DNA of 64,000 nucleotides from Udeniomyces pyricola (taxonomy: Eukaryota; Basidiomycota; Tremellomycetes; Cystofilobasidiales; Mrakiaceae), in the NCBI GenBank assembly GCA_039545295.1, contig BCIK01000007.1, forward strand, positions 937,835 to 1,001,834. The letters are read 5' to 3'. Each line of letters opens with the position of its first letter. Position 1 is the first letter of the stretch. The translations under genes were made by a program, and so were the position numbers. Below the pieces are notes generated by a model, which saw only the letters and a program-made list of their open reading frames with translations, made no database searches and was not told where the DNA came from. Below, in pieces: positions 25,001-36,100 of the stretch.

Positions 25001-27192
25001 GCTTTTGTCCCCATTTCACCCTCGGACGGCTGTTGTGGCTGCTGAGCTAAATTAGCTGAGCTCGGACTACCGCTTGGAGGGGTCGTTGCTGGCGTAGCCC
25101 CTTCGACAACCAGCCTCGGTGCGGCCGTTCCCGTCCCAGAAGCTGTTCCCCCCGCAGCAAGTCCACCAAAGTAGCCTCCTCCAGTACTGACACCCAAAGG
25201 GGTCGAACCAGGCGATGGCACCGGCGTTGGAATGTTAGACGACGACGGAAATGGAGCGTGCAGCGCAGCAGATGGGAGGGGAATCGCTGGGGGCTTAAAC
25301 GCTCTGTTTTTGGGTGGATGATGGACGGGAGGACGACGAGTTGTGGGCGCATGAGCCGTAGAAGGAAGCTGAGGTGTACCCAAAGGATGAGAGACAGAGA
25401 GGGGGTCGAGCGAAGTAGAGGAATGAGCGGAAGGGGTGCCGGTGGCCGAAAGGTTGAGATTGAGAAGTTGTCGAGGCGTGAGAGGCGCAGGTGTTGACGA
25501 TAGTTTGGAAGAGCGGGAGCCTTTCGAGCGTTTCGGACCTCCTTGAGCACATCCGGAATTGACTACGGCGGATTGAGGTGATGATGAGGTTGGTCCAGGA
25601 AGAGACCCTGACTGAAGTAGAGGTGTGCGAAGCTCTTGTATCGCCTGGAGAATCTTGGGCAAAGAAGGCGTCTTAAGGATCCGAGCATCGAGAGGGTTAG
25701 GGGGTGGTCTTGAGAGCGATGGGGGAACCGGACCCTTATCAGCAGCGGACACCGTTGCCGTCGTCATCGTCGAAGGAGAGAGAAACATCGGCACGGGAGG
25801 GTCAAGTACCGGTGGAGGAGGCAATAACAGCACAAACTCTCTTTTGCCCAACACCTTTCTTCTTCCCAAGGGCTCATCATCACTGCTCTCTCCACCCCCA
25901 ACAGACGATCTTCCTCCCATCCACGACCCAAAAGAAAGAGCCCTTCCACGCTTCTTCTTTGGCCGACGAACCGCAGATCGACGGCGTCGGATTCTTGACG
26001 TCGTCCCTCCCGCACTGGACCTTCCTTCGCCACCCTCATCGGAACTTGAGCTCGAACTGGACGAGGATGATCCAGAAGAGTCCGAGAGTACACCGAGAGC
26101 CTGTCCGACGGCTTCAAATGCGTCGACGACGGCAGACCATCGACCGGTACTGCTCGAGGAGGAGCTTCCGCGAGAGGAAAACGATCGGAGCGAGACGGCA
26201 TCTTCATCCAGCATCCGTCCCGAGGTGTCGTATCTGAACCTTTGTGGTGTCGGTTGGATGAGGCCACCAGCTGCAGCACCGTTGGGACCGGGTGAGCCTC
26301 GGTATAAGTCACCTTCGGCGTCGTAGAACCCTTGCTGCTGTTGCTGAGGTCGCTCCCCGTCCGTAGTTGGGGCAATCTCGGCTGGAAATGGAGGCGCAGG
26401 CGGACGAGCCTTGCGACGACGAGGTGTCGAGAGCTGCTCAGCATAGTGCGGAGTTGGGGTCGAATTTAGAGTGTGGTTGAGTGGAATATGGTAGGGAGGG
26501 TTGCCGTGACTGTTGGAAAGCTCAAGGTGGTTGAAAGGGGAGGAATGGTCTGGGCCATCGTCGATGAGGGCAGTAGTCGTAGGAGTGAGTGCGATGTCCG
26601 TAGGTGGGATATAAGATGAAGAGGAGGTCGTCGTTGTTACGTTTGGCGCGGGTGCGGCTGGAGTTGGGTGAGGAGGTAGACCATGAACCGTCCGAAAGAG
26701 GGGTGGGGCAGCGGAAGCACCTCCTCTTGCCCCACTTCTCTGAGCGACGCGTGACGGCGCTGGTCGCGTTGGTGTTTGGTAGGCGTGAGGAGGAGGGACG
26801 ATAGGCTGGCTCGAGGCGGTTGACGACAACGAGGTATTTTCGCCGAGAGAGGTACTCGCAGTGTTGGGATTGATATCGATGCTGTGGCTGATGTTGCTGG
26901 CTTGATACGACGGCGAAGTGACGAGGATGGGACGAGGAGGCGTCCCTGCGGCGGCGGAGCCGAGCGGCGAAGCAACTCGAGGTCGGAGGCGAGGGGAAAG
27001 TTGCAAGGTTGGAGGGATCGGTGGTTGAGGATGATCGGCCAGGGGATGGTGAGCGGTATGAATAGATGAGGGGGCAATGTTGGTACGGTTGTTGAATGAG
27101 GCGGGGGATCGAGCAGCCGTCGTTGGACGAGTAACCGTAGAGTCGTTTGAGGAGTCAAGCTTCGAGGCAGAGTGTCGTGGAGCAGACGACAT
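22010..27192 (-). CDS. CorA-family divalent metal (Mg2+) transporter, large, altered GMN motif
   Basis: Seven exons: 27192-24946, 24807-24256, 24116-24032, 23917-23898 (only 20 nt), 23769-22788, 22555-22376 and 22203-22010. They give 1,419 residues. The first 730 residues are disordered and rich in Ser, Pro and Thr, with poly-Ser and QQQQQ runs. The CorA fold starts at WWLDVHCPGWEDMRALGE, continues LLSLHPLTLEDILHQDPREK and GYYLISFRAI, and a DSIVDAFFPLIGYVEDEADA segment follows. Two membrane helices close the protein. At the end of the first, where CorA proteins carry G-M-N, this one reads F-S-Q-N-V (residues 1358-1362). The family moves Mg2+ or related ions as pentamers; the nearest fungal relatives would be Alr1/Mnr2. 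Ion choice is uncertain given the changed motif. The start has a good CCACCATG context. Confidence 0.88.
22723..22723. other. Ambiguous base (N) inside an A-rich intron
   Basis: A single N sits in a long A-rich run within intron 5 of the CorA gene. It is an assembly uncertainty at a homopolymer and does not affect coding. Confidence 0.9.
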
Positions 27193-28168
27193 GGTGGGCA
27201 GACTTGAGATTGGCCATCGAGGTTGACAGGAGGGTTGCCAATCAGACAGACAGAGGGTAGGTCAGAGCCAAAGGGTATCGTCGTTGTCGTTGCCGTCGTC
27301 GGCGTCGTACGTAGCGGTGGATGTGGGTGGATGCGATCCAAAAGGCAACGAGTTGACCCGACACAAAAGGAAACAAATCCGCGACTCTTCACCGAAATAA
27401 ATAACTCGTAACCCGGCCCTCCGTCCGGCTATCATATATATCAACGCTGTCGCACGTGGGGGTCAAATGGATCGAGTTTGGCTCTATGGCTCAAGTCGAC
27501 TTGTCGAGACTATATATATATAACGCTACAAGCTATAACAGCGCTGGCAATTGAATGCCAGAGTCATCACGCAAAGTTAATGGTCGAACTGCGTCATGAC
27601 GTGTCAGTGCAAGACCCGTCTCGATCCACCGAAACCATGAGTTTATACAGCAAGTTGGTACAGACGACGACACCGATCGCTATGCAAGGGGGAGAAGAGG
27701 AACAAATTAAAGACAACAAGGAAAAACAAGAAAGATCATTGAAAAGAGACAATGCGGTTTCAAAATCCATACTCAGAAAGGTATGGATGAGACGGCCAAT
27801 CAGGTGAGAGTATGGATGAGGCAAATGTGGAAACAGAAGCTCATGATGCGGCGGTGGTCAGACAAAGGAATGAGGTATATGAGTCGAGTGCTAATGAGGG
27901 AATGTGAGAGAGGGAAGATTGGATCAGAGGCGGAGTGTGTGGTTTGAGGATGTGCTACAAAATGATGAAGAGCTTTTGGACGGGAATGAAACAGACAATC
28001 GACGACAAGAGAAGTAATGACGAAAGAGCAAGAAGGTGGAGAACCGAAAGAGAGAAAAAAAATCGAGAGAGAGAAAAGACAGGACATCAAGTCAGGGTTG
28101 AAGTTATGAGTCGATGAAGAAAGCGGGATCGATGGCAAGAAAAGAAGAGGAAAAGTCAACTTGGCCTT
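27193..28168. promoter_or_regulatory. Upstream region of the CorA gene
   Basis: About 1 kb lies between the stop of the upstream minus-strand gene and the CorA start, so it holds that gene's 3' UTR and the CorA promoter. A (TA)n stretch is at 27513-27522 and a second AT-rich patch at 27432-27440. No gene-like frame with splice continuity is seen. Confidence 0.5.
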
Positions 28169-30905
28169 CTATCGGCTCCCCTCTCGGACGCGCCTCTTCT
28201 TTCCCTCTTCTTGCTCGACATCCTGCCTCGGCCTAAACAGGCCCATGACTACAGCAACTCCGGCAATCAGAATTGTGAGGGCGACGGAAGCGAGGAGAAG
28301 AGTGAGGGGTGGTCGTTCTGGTGGTAAGTCACGGGAGGAGGGTGCACCGAGATGGTGACAGGCGTAAGAGTTTCTACGAGACGGCTTTTTGGAAGGAGCT
28401 GGGGAAGACGTAGTAGGCGGGGAGGTCGGAGGAGTCGACGGACATATATCGAGAGACAAACCAAGGGGTGTAGAGCCAGCTGTAAGGGATTTGGTATCAT
28501 CGGCAACGGCAGTCAAAGATCCTTCGCCCCCGCGGTTCTGTTGGGCGGCCAGTCTTTGAGTCTTCCTTCGTCCAGCTGCTGCTCCGACCTGGCCGACGCT
28601 CTGCTCAACCATCAGGCCAGTAACCTTATCTGGAAAACTTCGCCTCACCCAGTCGACGGCACTCTCGCGGATCACATTGACGACGCCCTCGGCGGCATCT
28701 TTGCCCTTCTCAACAACGCCTTTCTGCTTGTGGACCACTTTAGACGTCACTCGGCGACGGGGACGGTGTGACGGCTTGACGATACGGTGGGTGATGTATT
28801 CGGCCGCCCGGAGCGAATAAGATCCGAGAACGACGCTCGAAAATGCAAAGATGGCCGTGAAAGAGATGAGGAGGAAGGTGAGGAGGTGCGCAAGAGGGTA
28901 GATGGGTGAGGTGAGCGCGTTTGTGATGGAGGCGGGTACAAGATGCTGACGATCCGCATAGGCCGTTGATGGCCCATCTTCATCCTTCGGGCTTGCCGGG
29001 CGGGATGATCGGGCCGAAGGTGAGAAGGGGAAGCCGTGATTGTGGCCTGAGAGCGTATTGGCGGGAAGATTAGTGAAGCCAGATGAAGAGACTGGGGAAA
29101 ATGTAGCAGATGGATTAGTGAACAAGTTGGTGAGGTTGATGTGAGATGAGGGAGTGGATCTCGGCTGCTTCTTTTCCCTTCTGAATTTTACAGAGACATC
29201 GGGATAGGAGGATGCGAAGGAGGCTGAATCGTTGTCCTGCTGAGAGCGGGCCTCGTTCAAGGTCGTGCTTGGATAAGTCCCCATATGGGCGGAGGAAGAC
29301 TGGACACGCTGACGACTAGCGATAAGGCCCGGAGTGTCTGCGATCGTAGCTTGATGAAATCCGGCCGGAACATACGCAGCGGTGGTGGTAGAATAGGTCG
29401 GATGCGACGTTTTTCGAGTCAGGCGTCGGCAGGAACCGCTTGAGACTAATGGGTCACAGACGTGCGGGTTTTCGACAGACAAAGATGACAAGTCCAGGGA
29501 GGTCGAGGACGTCCAGGGATGTGCGAACGTTGACCTTGTCTCGAGCTTGGTTTCAATGGTCACATCACTCCTCTCGTCGAATCTATCGATCGGAACGATG
29601 ACATCTGATCCGGTGTCTCTCGAAATGGTCTCTCCAAGGTCGATTAGTGGCAAGATATGCGCTGGCTCATCCTCAGCAGGGAGTATGGCCGACGCTGAGA
29701 CAGTGGACCGGGTGACTGTGTGCTTGGTAAGGGTTCGGTGGGATTTGGTTCGAAGGTAGGGCGTTGGATAGTTGCTGGAAGTAGGCGAGGACGGCGTGGT
29801 GCGTGAGAGGCGTGAGGGGGATGATTGTCGCGAGCGATACCCGCGAGGATCGAACAACGCAAGGTCGCTGGTGGGAGTGTATGTTGAGGAAGCTGGTAGG
29901 AAGAGAACAAAAGAGAGTGATAGATACGATAAGATGTATGCGTCAATTTAGACTCGAGGGTTGATCTATGAGAGAAAGCCAGGTGATAAGGACGACAAAC
30001 ACACTTGATCGAGTCCTGTGCTCGTGATCGTCGATCTGGACGCCCAGAGCGTCGGCTCCTCCGACGTCCGCGGCTTCGTCGTAACTGGTCCATCGACCGA
30101 GTTGCTCCAGTCTTTTTAAAAGCTCATCATCATCATCGCTCCCGTCGTCCTCGTCCGTGCTGCTTTGGTTGGCGTGCTCCGGTCCGTCTTTGCCTGCTGG
30201 ACCCGCGCCGGCGTCAGCGGTAATCGTCCCTAGTCCTTGCTGGCCGTCCTCCGAACCGAGGTGCGAGCAAGGAGGGCTTGTTTCGTCCGTTCGCTCGTCT
30301 TCCGAGAGACTGGGCGCAGGACTCAGCATGGAGGTACTGCAACCGGACGAGGTCGAGGGGGCCGGCGGGCACGGTGGCAGGGGCGATAGCTTCGGACCTT
30401 GGGTCGGGGGAGGGGTATCCGGACGCGAGGACGCAATGGAAGATGGCTTCTGTCGGGGGGATAGTGAATCTGAGGTGGAGGGTGTGTACAGCGGCGAGTT
30501 CGGCAGGCGTGTGTGGTATTCAGCTCGTCGGGAAGGTAGAGAGGACAGCGGAAGAGACGAAAGAGGCATGACCCAGTCCGAAGGGGAAAGACAGCAGGAG
30601 GGGGAGGTGGATGGATCAGGTTGATCAGAAGTCGATGCCCAGGCGACGGAATCAAGGTCGATGGTGCGGGCAGATGGTATATGGGAACTCGTATGCTCGA
30701 GGTTAAACGGGTTCTGCGTCAAAGAGTCGTAGAAAGAGTATGATTTGTTTAGGAGATGGTCAGAGTTGCGGGCGACATGCAGGTACAGAGGAGGGAGGAA
30801 GGGAAACTGAAGCCGCGCGCAGGAAAGAGCAGGAGGTGGTTTCGAGATAGACCGGAAGTCGGAAGCGGCCGAACCGAGCTGTTTGCCATTTGATTGTACA
30901 TGCAT
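28169..30905 (-). CDS. Unrecognised Ser/Pro-rich protein with two C-terminal hydrophobic segments
   Basis: Two exons, 30905-30005 and 29892-28169, join in frame (A|CT) and give 874 residues. An ATG at 30569 would give 762 and may be the true start, since the first 110 codons are featureless. The N-terminal two thirds are disordered, rich in Ser, Thr and Pro, with an acidic DEDDGSDDDDELLKRLEQLGR patch. Near genomic 28890-28780 a long hydrophobic stretch (LLTFLLISFTAIFAF) is followed by basic residues and an amphipathic, Lys/Val-rich helix region. A second hydrophobic segment (LLLASVALTILIAGVAVVMG) lies close to the C-terminus with a basic tail. This suggests a membrane-anchored protein with a large cytosolic disordered part. 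I do not recognise a family. Confidence 0.65.
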
Positions 30906-32316
30906 GTGCTCCACACTCGTTCACGCTGAGTCTTTAATCCATCGGCTTTCCCATAGCTGGCGGCTCTAATGTATGCTGATCGTCCCGTATATCAGACTCT
31001 CTGACCATATAAGTCGGCATGGGTTGGATGAGCCAAGCGTTGATATCGCTGATGTCATTGCGCAGAAGGGCTATGGACTATATTCCAACGTTGTTTCGTC
31101 CCTCGACACGAACATAATTAGGCTCTATTTCGATTTGGCCCGTAAGGGCCTTGGGTCTCGTCCATGAGACCACCCCACGCCATCCCCAGGAGCCACACAC
31201 ACACGGCTTTCACATCAAGAGAAGCTTGCTGTGGAGCTACAGAGCATTCTACGAAAAGGCCCGCTCACATGTTTTCGCTTGTTTGGTTCAGGGCTGGTAT
31301 AGGGGGATACTGTCCGCGAAGTTGACAAGACGTACCAACGACGTAGCGGATCAGCATGATCGATCCGTCGCACGCTCGATCCAGATTCAGTCAAGGCTGG
31401 AGCAACAGCTTACGAGGAGGAGCCTCAGCATCCGTGCTTGGTGATCTGCAGCATGATCATGTATACATCTAAACGTAATCTTGATGTTGAGGACGAGTGG
31501 AGCGCGTCCGTTATCCTGGAGTCAAGGACGCTTCAAGATGCGCAAGCTGGAGCAGCACGTGGTCCTGGCTGATGTCAAGCTGAGCTACCTCTCAAGACGT
31601 TATGGTGTATGAGACCAAGAAAGGTACTGCTATCATTACGGGAGAGCGTATGAGTCTGCGTGCGCTTGACATGGCCAGTCAATCTAATTACAACATTCAT
31701 AAGGTCAGCCAGTGTCGCCTCGGCATCGCAACCAAAAGACGCCGATGACCGATACTAACATGTTCTCTCGACTGACATTAGAGTCTAGCTTGCCAGTCCG
31801 GATGGGATGATATGGACCGTATCGATCGACGAGGACGAGCCAAACATATCGAGAGCGCGCACGCGTGTGACGCGTTGATCTGCAGCCCTTTGGGAATTTC
31901 GGACCTGTCAGGACGCGACGGCAAATGATCAGGCCTTGGCATCATTGCCCGCACGGGGGCTGTGCACGTTCGTACACGTCTGGCGTGTCTAGTCCGAGGA
32001 GCTCGACTAGGTAGCATCTTTTCATCAATCAAATAGTGGTATAGTGAGGCTGTTGTTTAAGCCTGTAGATCATACCATAACATGCTGCCATAGTATACTG
32101 CAATCTGTTGAGATCAGTCTGTGTGCATATCGGTCAAAGGCAGATCACAATATAGTCCTTCGATTTCGATTGACCGGTACTATGAAGTCGTCTGCTGTGT
32201 ACCAAGTCTCCTCTACCTCTTGCTGATATCCTGTATAGCCTGGATATGTAGAGTTTGACCACCTGATGAAGCGCTGGTGTTTGGTTAAGAGCTCAGAGTT
32301 AGACGTTAGACAGAGG

Positions 32317-32344
32317 AAAGCCGATACCCGGTTCGATCGGCTTT
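32317..32344. repeat. Perfect 9-bp inverted repeat (hairpin)
   Basis: AAAGCCGAT and its exact complement ATCGGCTTT flank a 10-base loop. The structure stands alone in the gene-poor region. It could be chance, a small transcript feature or the remnant of an element. Confidence 0.7.
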
Positions 32345-33036
32345 GCAGCGAGCGCGCAAGGGATTGAGAGAGAGGCTGAGTTGAATCGGATATTGGGTCG
32401 GTGAATGTGGCGGATTTGGCTGCTGTACGTGGTTCTGAAGATTTTCTTCTTTACGATGATTTTTTCCATGGCTGTCAACGTCATGATTTGAAGCTCTTGA
32501 GGGCTGATGGCTGTCAAAAGATATGTCGTTGAGTGAAATCATCGAGGCGATGAGACATATATAATCGAGGCGAATATCGGAGAGCTGGCTCGACGTCGAC
32601 GCGTCTGCGTAGACTAGTGGTGTCGATCGCGAGATGGGAAAATTGACTACCATGCACTACTGCTATGCACGTTGGAACTAGTAGACCGGTTGTAGCGGCA
32701 ACTGATTTGGGCGGAGCACGAGCAAGATCACCAATATGGTCGACGAAATGCTTGGGTTGCATAGCGCGCGCCGTTGATGAGGAAAAGCCAAAGTGGACAA
32801 CCGTCCGTCGGTCGCGATGATGTCGCGCCGGTCGGTGGGTTGGCGCGTCCGCTGTGGCAGTGCAACGCCAAGGTTCTCCTCTCCTTTGCCTCCCCCCTCA
32901 TCATAGATCATCGGCTGTTCCCGATCGCCAACTCTTTCGCTTTCTTCTTGCAGCCCTTTTTGAACCCTTCCTTCTCTCGTCTCAGCTTGTATCATCCACC
33001 ATCTCGACTGCATCTTCGGTCTTGCTCAGCACTCAT

Positions 33037-33061
33037 CCACCCATCCACCCATCCACCCATT
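33037..33061 (+). repeat. Short tandem repeat in the Ca2+-ATPase leader
   Basis: Several copies of an eight-base CCATCCAC unit lie about 130 bp before the start codon, probably within the 5' UTR. Confidence 0.7.
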
Positions 33062-33182
33062 CAACGACTTATTCCATATCTCAACCTTTGCCTCTCTCCC
33101 TCACGACCCTCCCTCCAAGTCTCCCACAGCCTTCTAGCGGCCTCTCCTCTCACCGCTCTTGCCCGACCCTATTGCTCTCATC

Positions 33183-36100
33183 ATGTCGGGCCTTCCTGTC
33201 CTCGGTTCTCCTCTCGACGACGTCTCACCTCACTCAGTACCAGCCATCATCACCACTTCTGCCGATTCAAGCGAGAATGCCTACGGTCTCAATTCTTCCC
33301 GTAAGTCGTCGGCTGATCTGCCGTCTTAGTCTGCTTTCGTCTGGTGGAGGGCTGTGTTCGCCCCCGCCGTCTCTGTCCTTTCCCCGCTCCTTCCCGGACC
33401 GATTTATCTCCATTTTCTTGGCTTTCCCCCATCTTTGATTCAGCACGCGCTGATGACCACATGCTGACGCTGCCAACGTTCGCTTCTGCTATCAATCTTT
33501 CTTTCCTTTCATATAGGCCGCGACCATGCCTTTGCGCCTTCGCCAGCTCCAACATACGCGTCTCTGAACTCAAACGCTCCTCCATCGCCCACAGTCTCGG
33601 CTTCCTCCCATGATGGACCTCACCTCACCTCCATGGCGCTCCGAGCCAACGATCCCGATGCTCTGGCTCCTTATTCAAACCACAAGCGGTCGCCGTCCAA
33701 CGCAACCTACTCTGACACCTATACTCACGCCGAGTCCGAGAAAGGCGAGTTCCACGGCGGACTTCACGAGATTTCCCTCGCTCAGAACGCAAAGGTCGAT
33801 GCCCACAAGGCGGGCAAAAAGGGACCCCTCGGCGCTAGCGACAAGGAAGCTGCCGAGGTAGAGGCTGAGGAGCAGCAGTTCAAGCTTGACGTCGAGAACG
33901 AGAGCAACGAGAGCCCCGCTCCATTCCTCGTCAGGCCTAAAAAGTTGGCTTCTCTAGTCGATCCGTACGTACACATCCGCTGCGGGCTAAACTCTACCAT
34001 TTCATGCCTGGTCGTTGACTGTTACTAAAATTTCGGTAAACCACTTTCCACTTCATGCTCCCTCCTTTACAGCAAATCTATCGAGCTTCTCAGCTCCTTT
34101 GGCGGAGAATCTGGTCTCCTCGCCGGACTCGGAACGGATCCCAAGCGAGGACTCGATATGGCGGCCCTCGAACGCTCCTCCCCTTCTGGTGCCGATGCCT
34201 CCCAAGCCAACGCTGCCGAGAGGAAGCGCGTTTACGGAGCTAACCTTCTCCCCGTTCGAAAGCCCAAGTCGCTCTTTTACTTGATGTGGCTCGCCCTCAA
34301 GGACAAGGTTCTTGTGAGTATTGTCTTCCGTGTACTCCTTGACGATCGTTCCAAGTGATTTCGTCTGACACATTCTCTACCTCTTTCCCTCTTCAGATCA
34401 TCCTTTGTATCGCCGCCGTCATCTCGCTCGCTCTCGGTATCTACCAGGATCTCGGCACGGAGCCTGAGCACGTCTTTGATGCTGCCACTGGCCAAGAGGT
34501 CGAGGTTCCATCGGTCGATTGGGTTGAAGGTGTTGCTATCATGGTCGCTGTTCTTATTGTCGTCTTGGTCGGATCCGTCAACGATGTTCGTCCCTTTCGC
34601 TTCAGTGTCATCCACTTGTCTCCGAGACATGGAGCGGCAAGCTAATTTTCCCGTCATGTCATGCCGTCCATCCCACAGTTCCAGAAGGAGAAGCAGTTCC
34701 AGAAGCTCAATGAGAAGAAGGACGATCGTGGCGTCAAGGTCATTCGATCCGGTCAGGAGCAGGTCATCAGTGTCTTTGTAAGTCTTAAGTTTGGGCGTTC
34801 AGTGGCTTGCTTTACATGCGCACGGTCTCTGACATTTCTTTGCTCGCGGATCAATCAGGAAATTCTTGTCGGTGACATCGCCATCCTCGAGCCCGGAGAA
34901 ATCATTCCTGTCGACGGTCTCTTCCTTCGCGGTCACGGAGTTCGCTGTGATGAATCGGGTGCCACGGGAGAGTCAGATGCCATCAAGAAGGTCTCGTACG
35001 AGGAATGTCTTGCCGAGCGAGAGGGCCAAGAGGAGACCGAAAAGGGCTTCAAGAACGACTGCTTCCTTGTTTCGGGTGGCAAGGTCCTTGAGGGTGTCGG
35101 CGAGTATGTTGTCATCGCCGTCGGCCCCAACTCATTCAACGGTCGTACTATGATGGCTCTCCGAGGCGACGCTCCTCCCACTCCTCTTCAGCTCAAACTC
35201 AACGCCCTCGCCGAACTCATCGCCAAGCTCGGATCTCTTGCCGGTCTCATCCTTTTTGGCTCGCTCATGATCAGATTCTTTGTTCAGCTCGGTACGGGTA
35301 CCCCCGCTCGAACCGCCACCCAGAAGGGAGAGGCTTTTGTCGACATCCTCATGTGAGTTTCTTCACTCCAGTCTGATCACCACTTGTCTTGAGCCATGCT
35401 GATAAGTCTCGCATTGCCTTTGTCTCTTGCTTTCCTCCAGTATCGCTGTGACCGTTATTGTCGTTGCCGTCCCTGAAGGTCTTCCTTTGGCCGTCACCCT
35501 TGCCCTCGCCTTTGCCACCAAGCGAATGACCAAGCAGCACCTCCTCGTCCGAGTCCTCGGCGCCTGCGAGACCATGGCAAACGCGACAGTCGTCTGCACG
35601 GACAAGACCGGTACCCTGACACAGAACGTCATGTCCGTTGTTGCCGGCTCAGTCGGCGTCCACGGCAAGTTTGTGCAAAGGCTCGAGGAGAACCAGGCCC
35701 GTAACAACGCCAACGCTGTTCGTCAATTCTCTCCACTTTTTCTCTCTTTTCTTGTCAAGATACTGGTCTGTGACGCTTACCTTTTGTCGTCTCTCCATGC
35801 ACCCATCTCTACTCTTCAAAGACTTCCGACGAGAACGGTCAGATCGAGAACCGGGTCGGTCGCAAGGACTTTGCGCTCGAGATGTCGGACCTCAACACTG
35901 TGCTCTCGCCTGCCGTTCAGGATCTCTTCAACGATGCCCTCGTTCTCAACTCAACTGCCTTCGAGGACAAAAACGCCGAGACTGGCGAGCTCGAGTTTGT
36001 CGGCTCCAAGACTGAGACTGCCCTGCTCAGGTTTGGCAAGGAGCTTGGCTGGAAGAACTACAAGGAAACCCGAGAAGCTTCCAAGGTCGTCCAGATGATG

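Larger units (their letters stand above)
30906..33182. other. Gene-poor region upstream of the Ca2+-ATPase gene
   Basis: At 2.3 kb this is the longest stretch without a supported gene. Frames are short (65-115 codons), overlap on both strands and have no recognisable domains or splice-linked continuation. Base composition is more balanced than in the C/T-rich spacers, with many GATC and CATCG words. A perfect 9-bp inverted repeat lies at 32317-32344. The last 400 bp should contain the Ca2+-ATPase promoter and leader, including a CCATCCAC tandem repeat at about 33037-33061. Confidence 0.55.

Noticed and set aside
33043..33182. A calcineurin/Crz1-type site upstream of the Ca2+-ATPase
   Set aside because: I looked for the GNGGC(G/T)CA consensus in the leader and near promoter and found no convincing copy.
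30906..33182. Transposon or retroelement remnant
   Set aside because: No terminal repeats, target-site duplication, integrase or reverse transcriptase motif could be seen on either strand.
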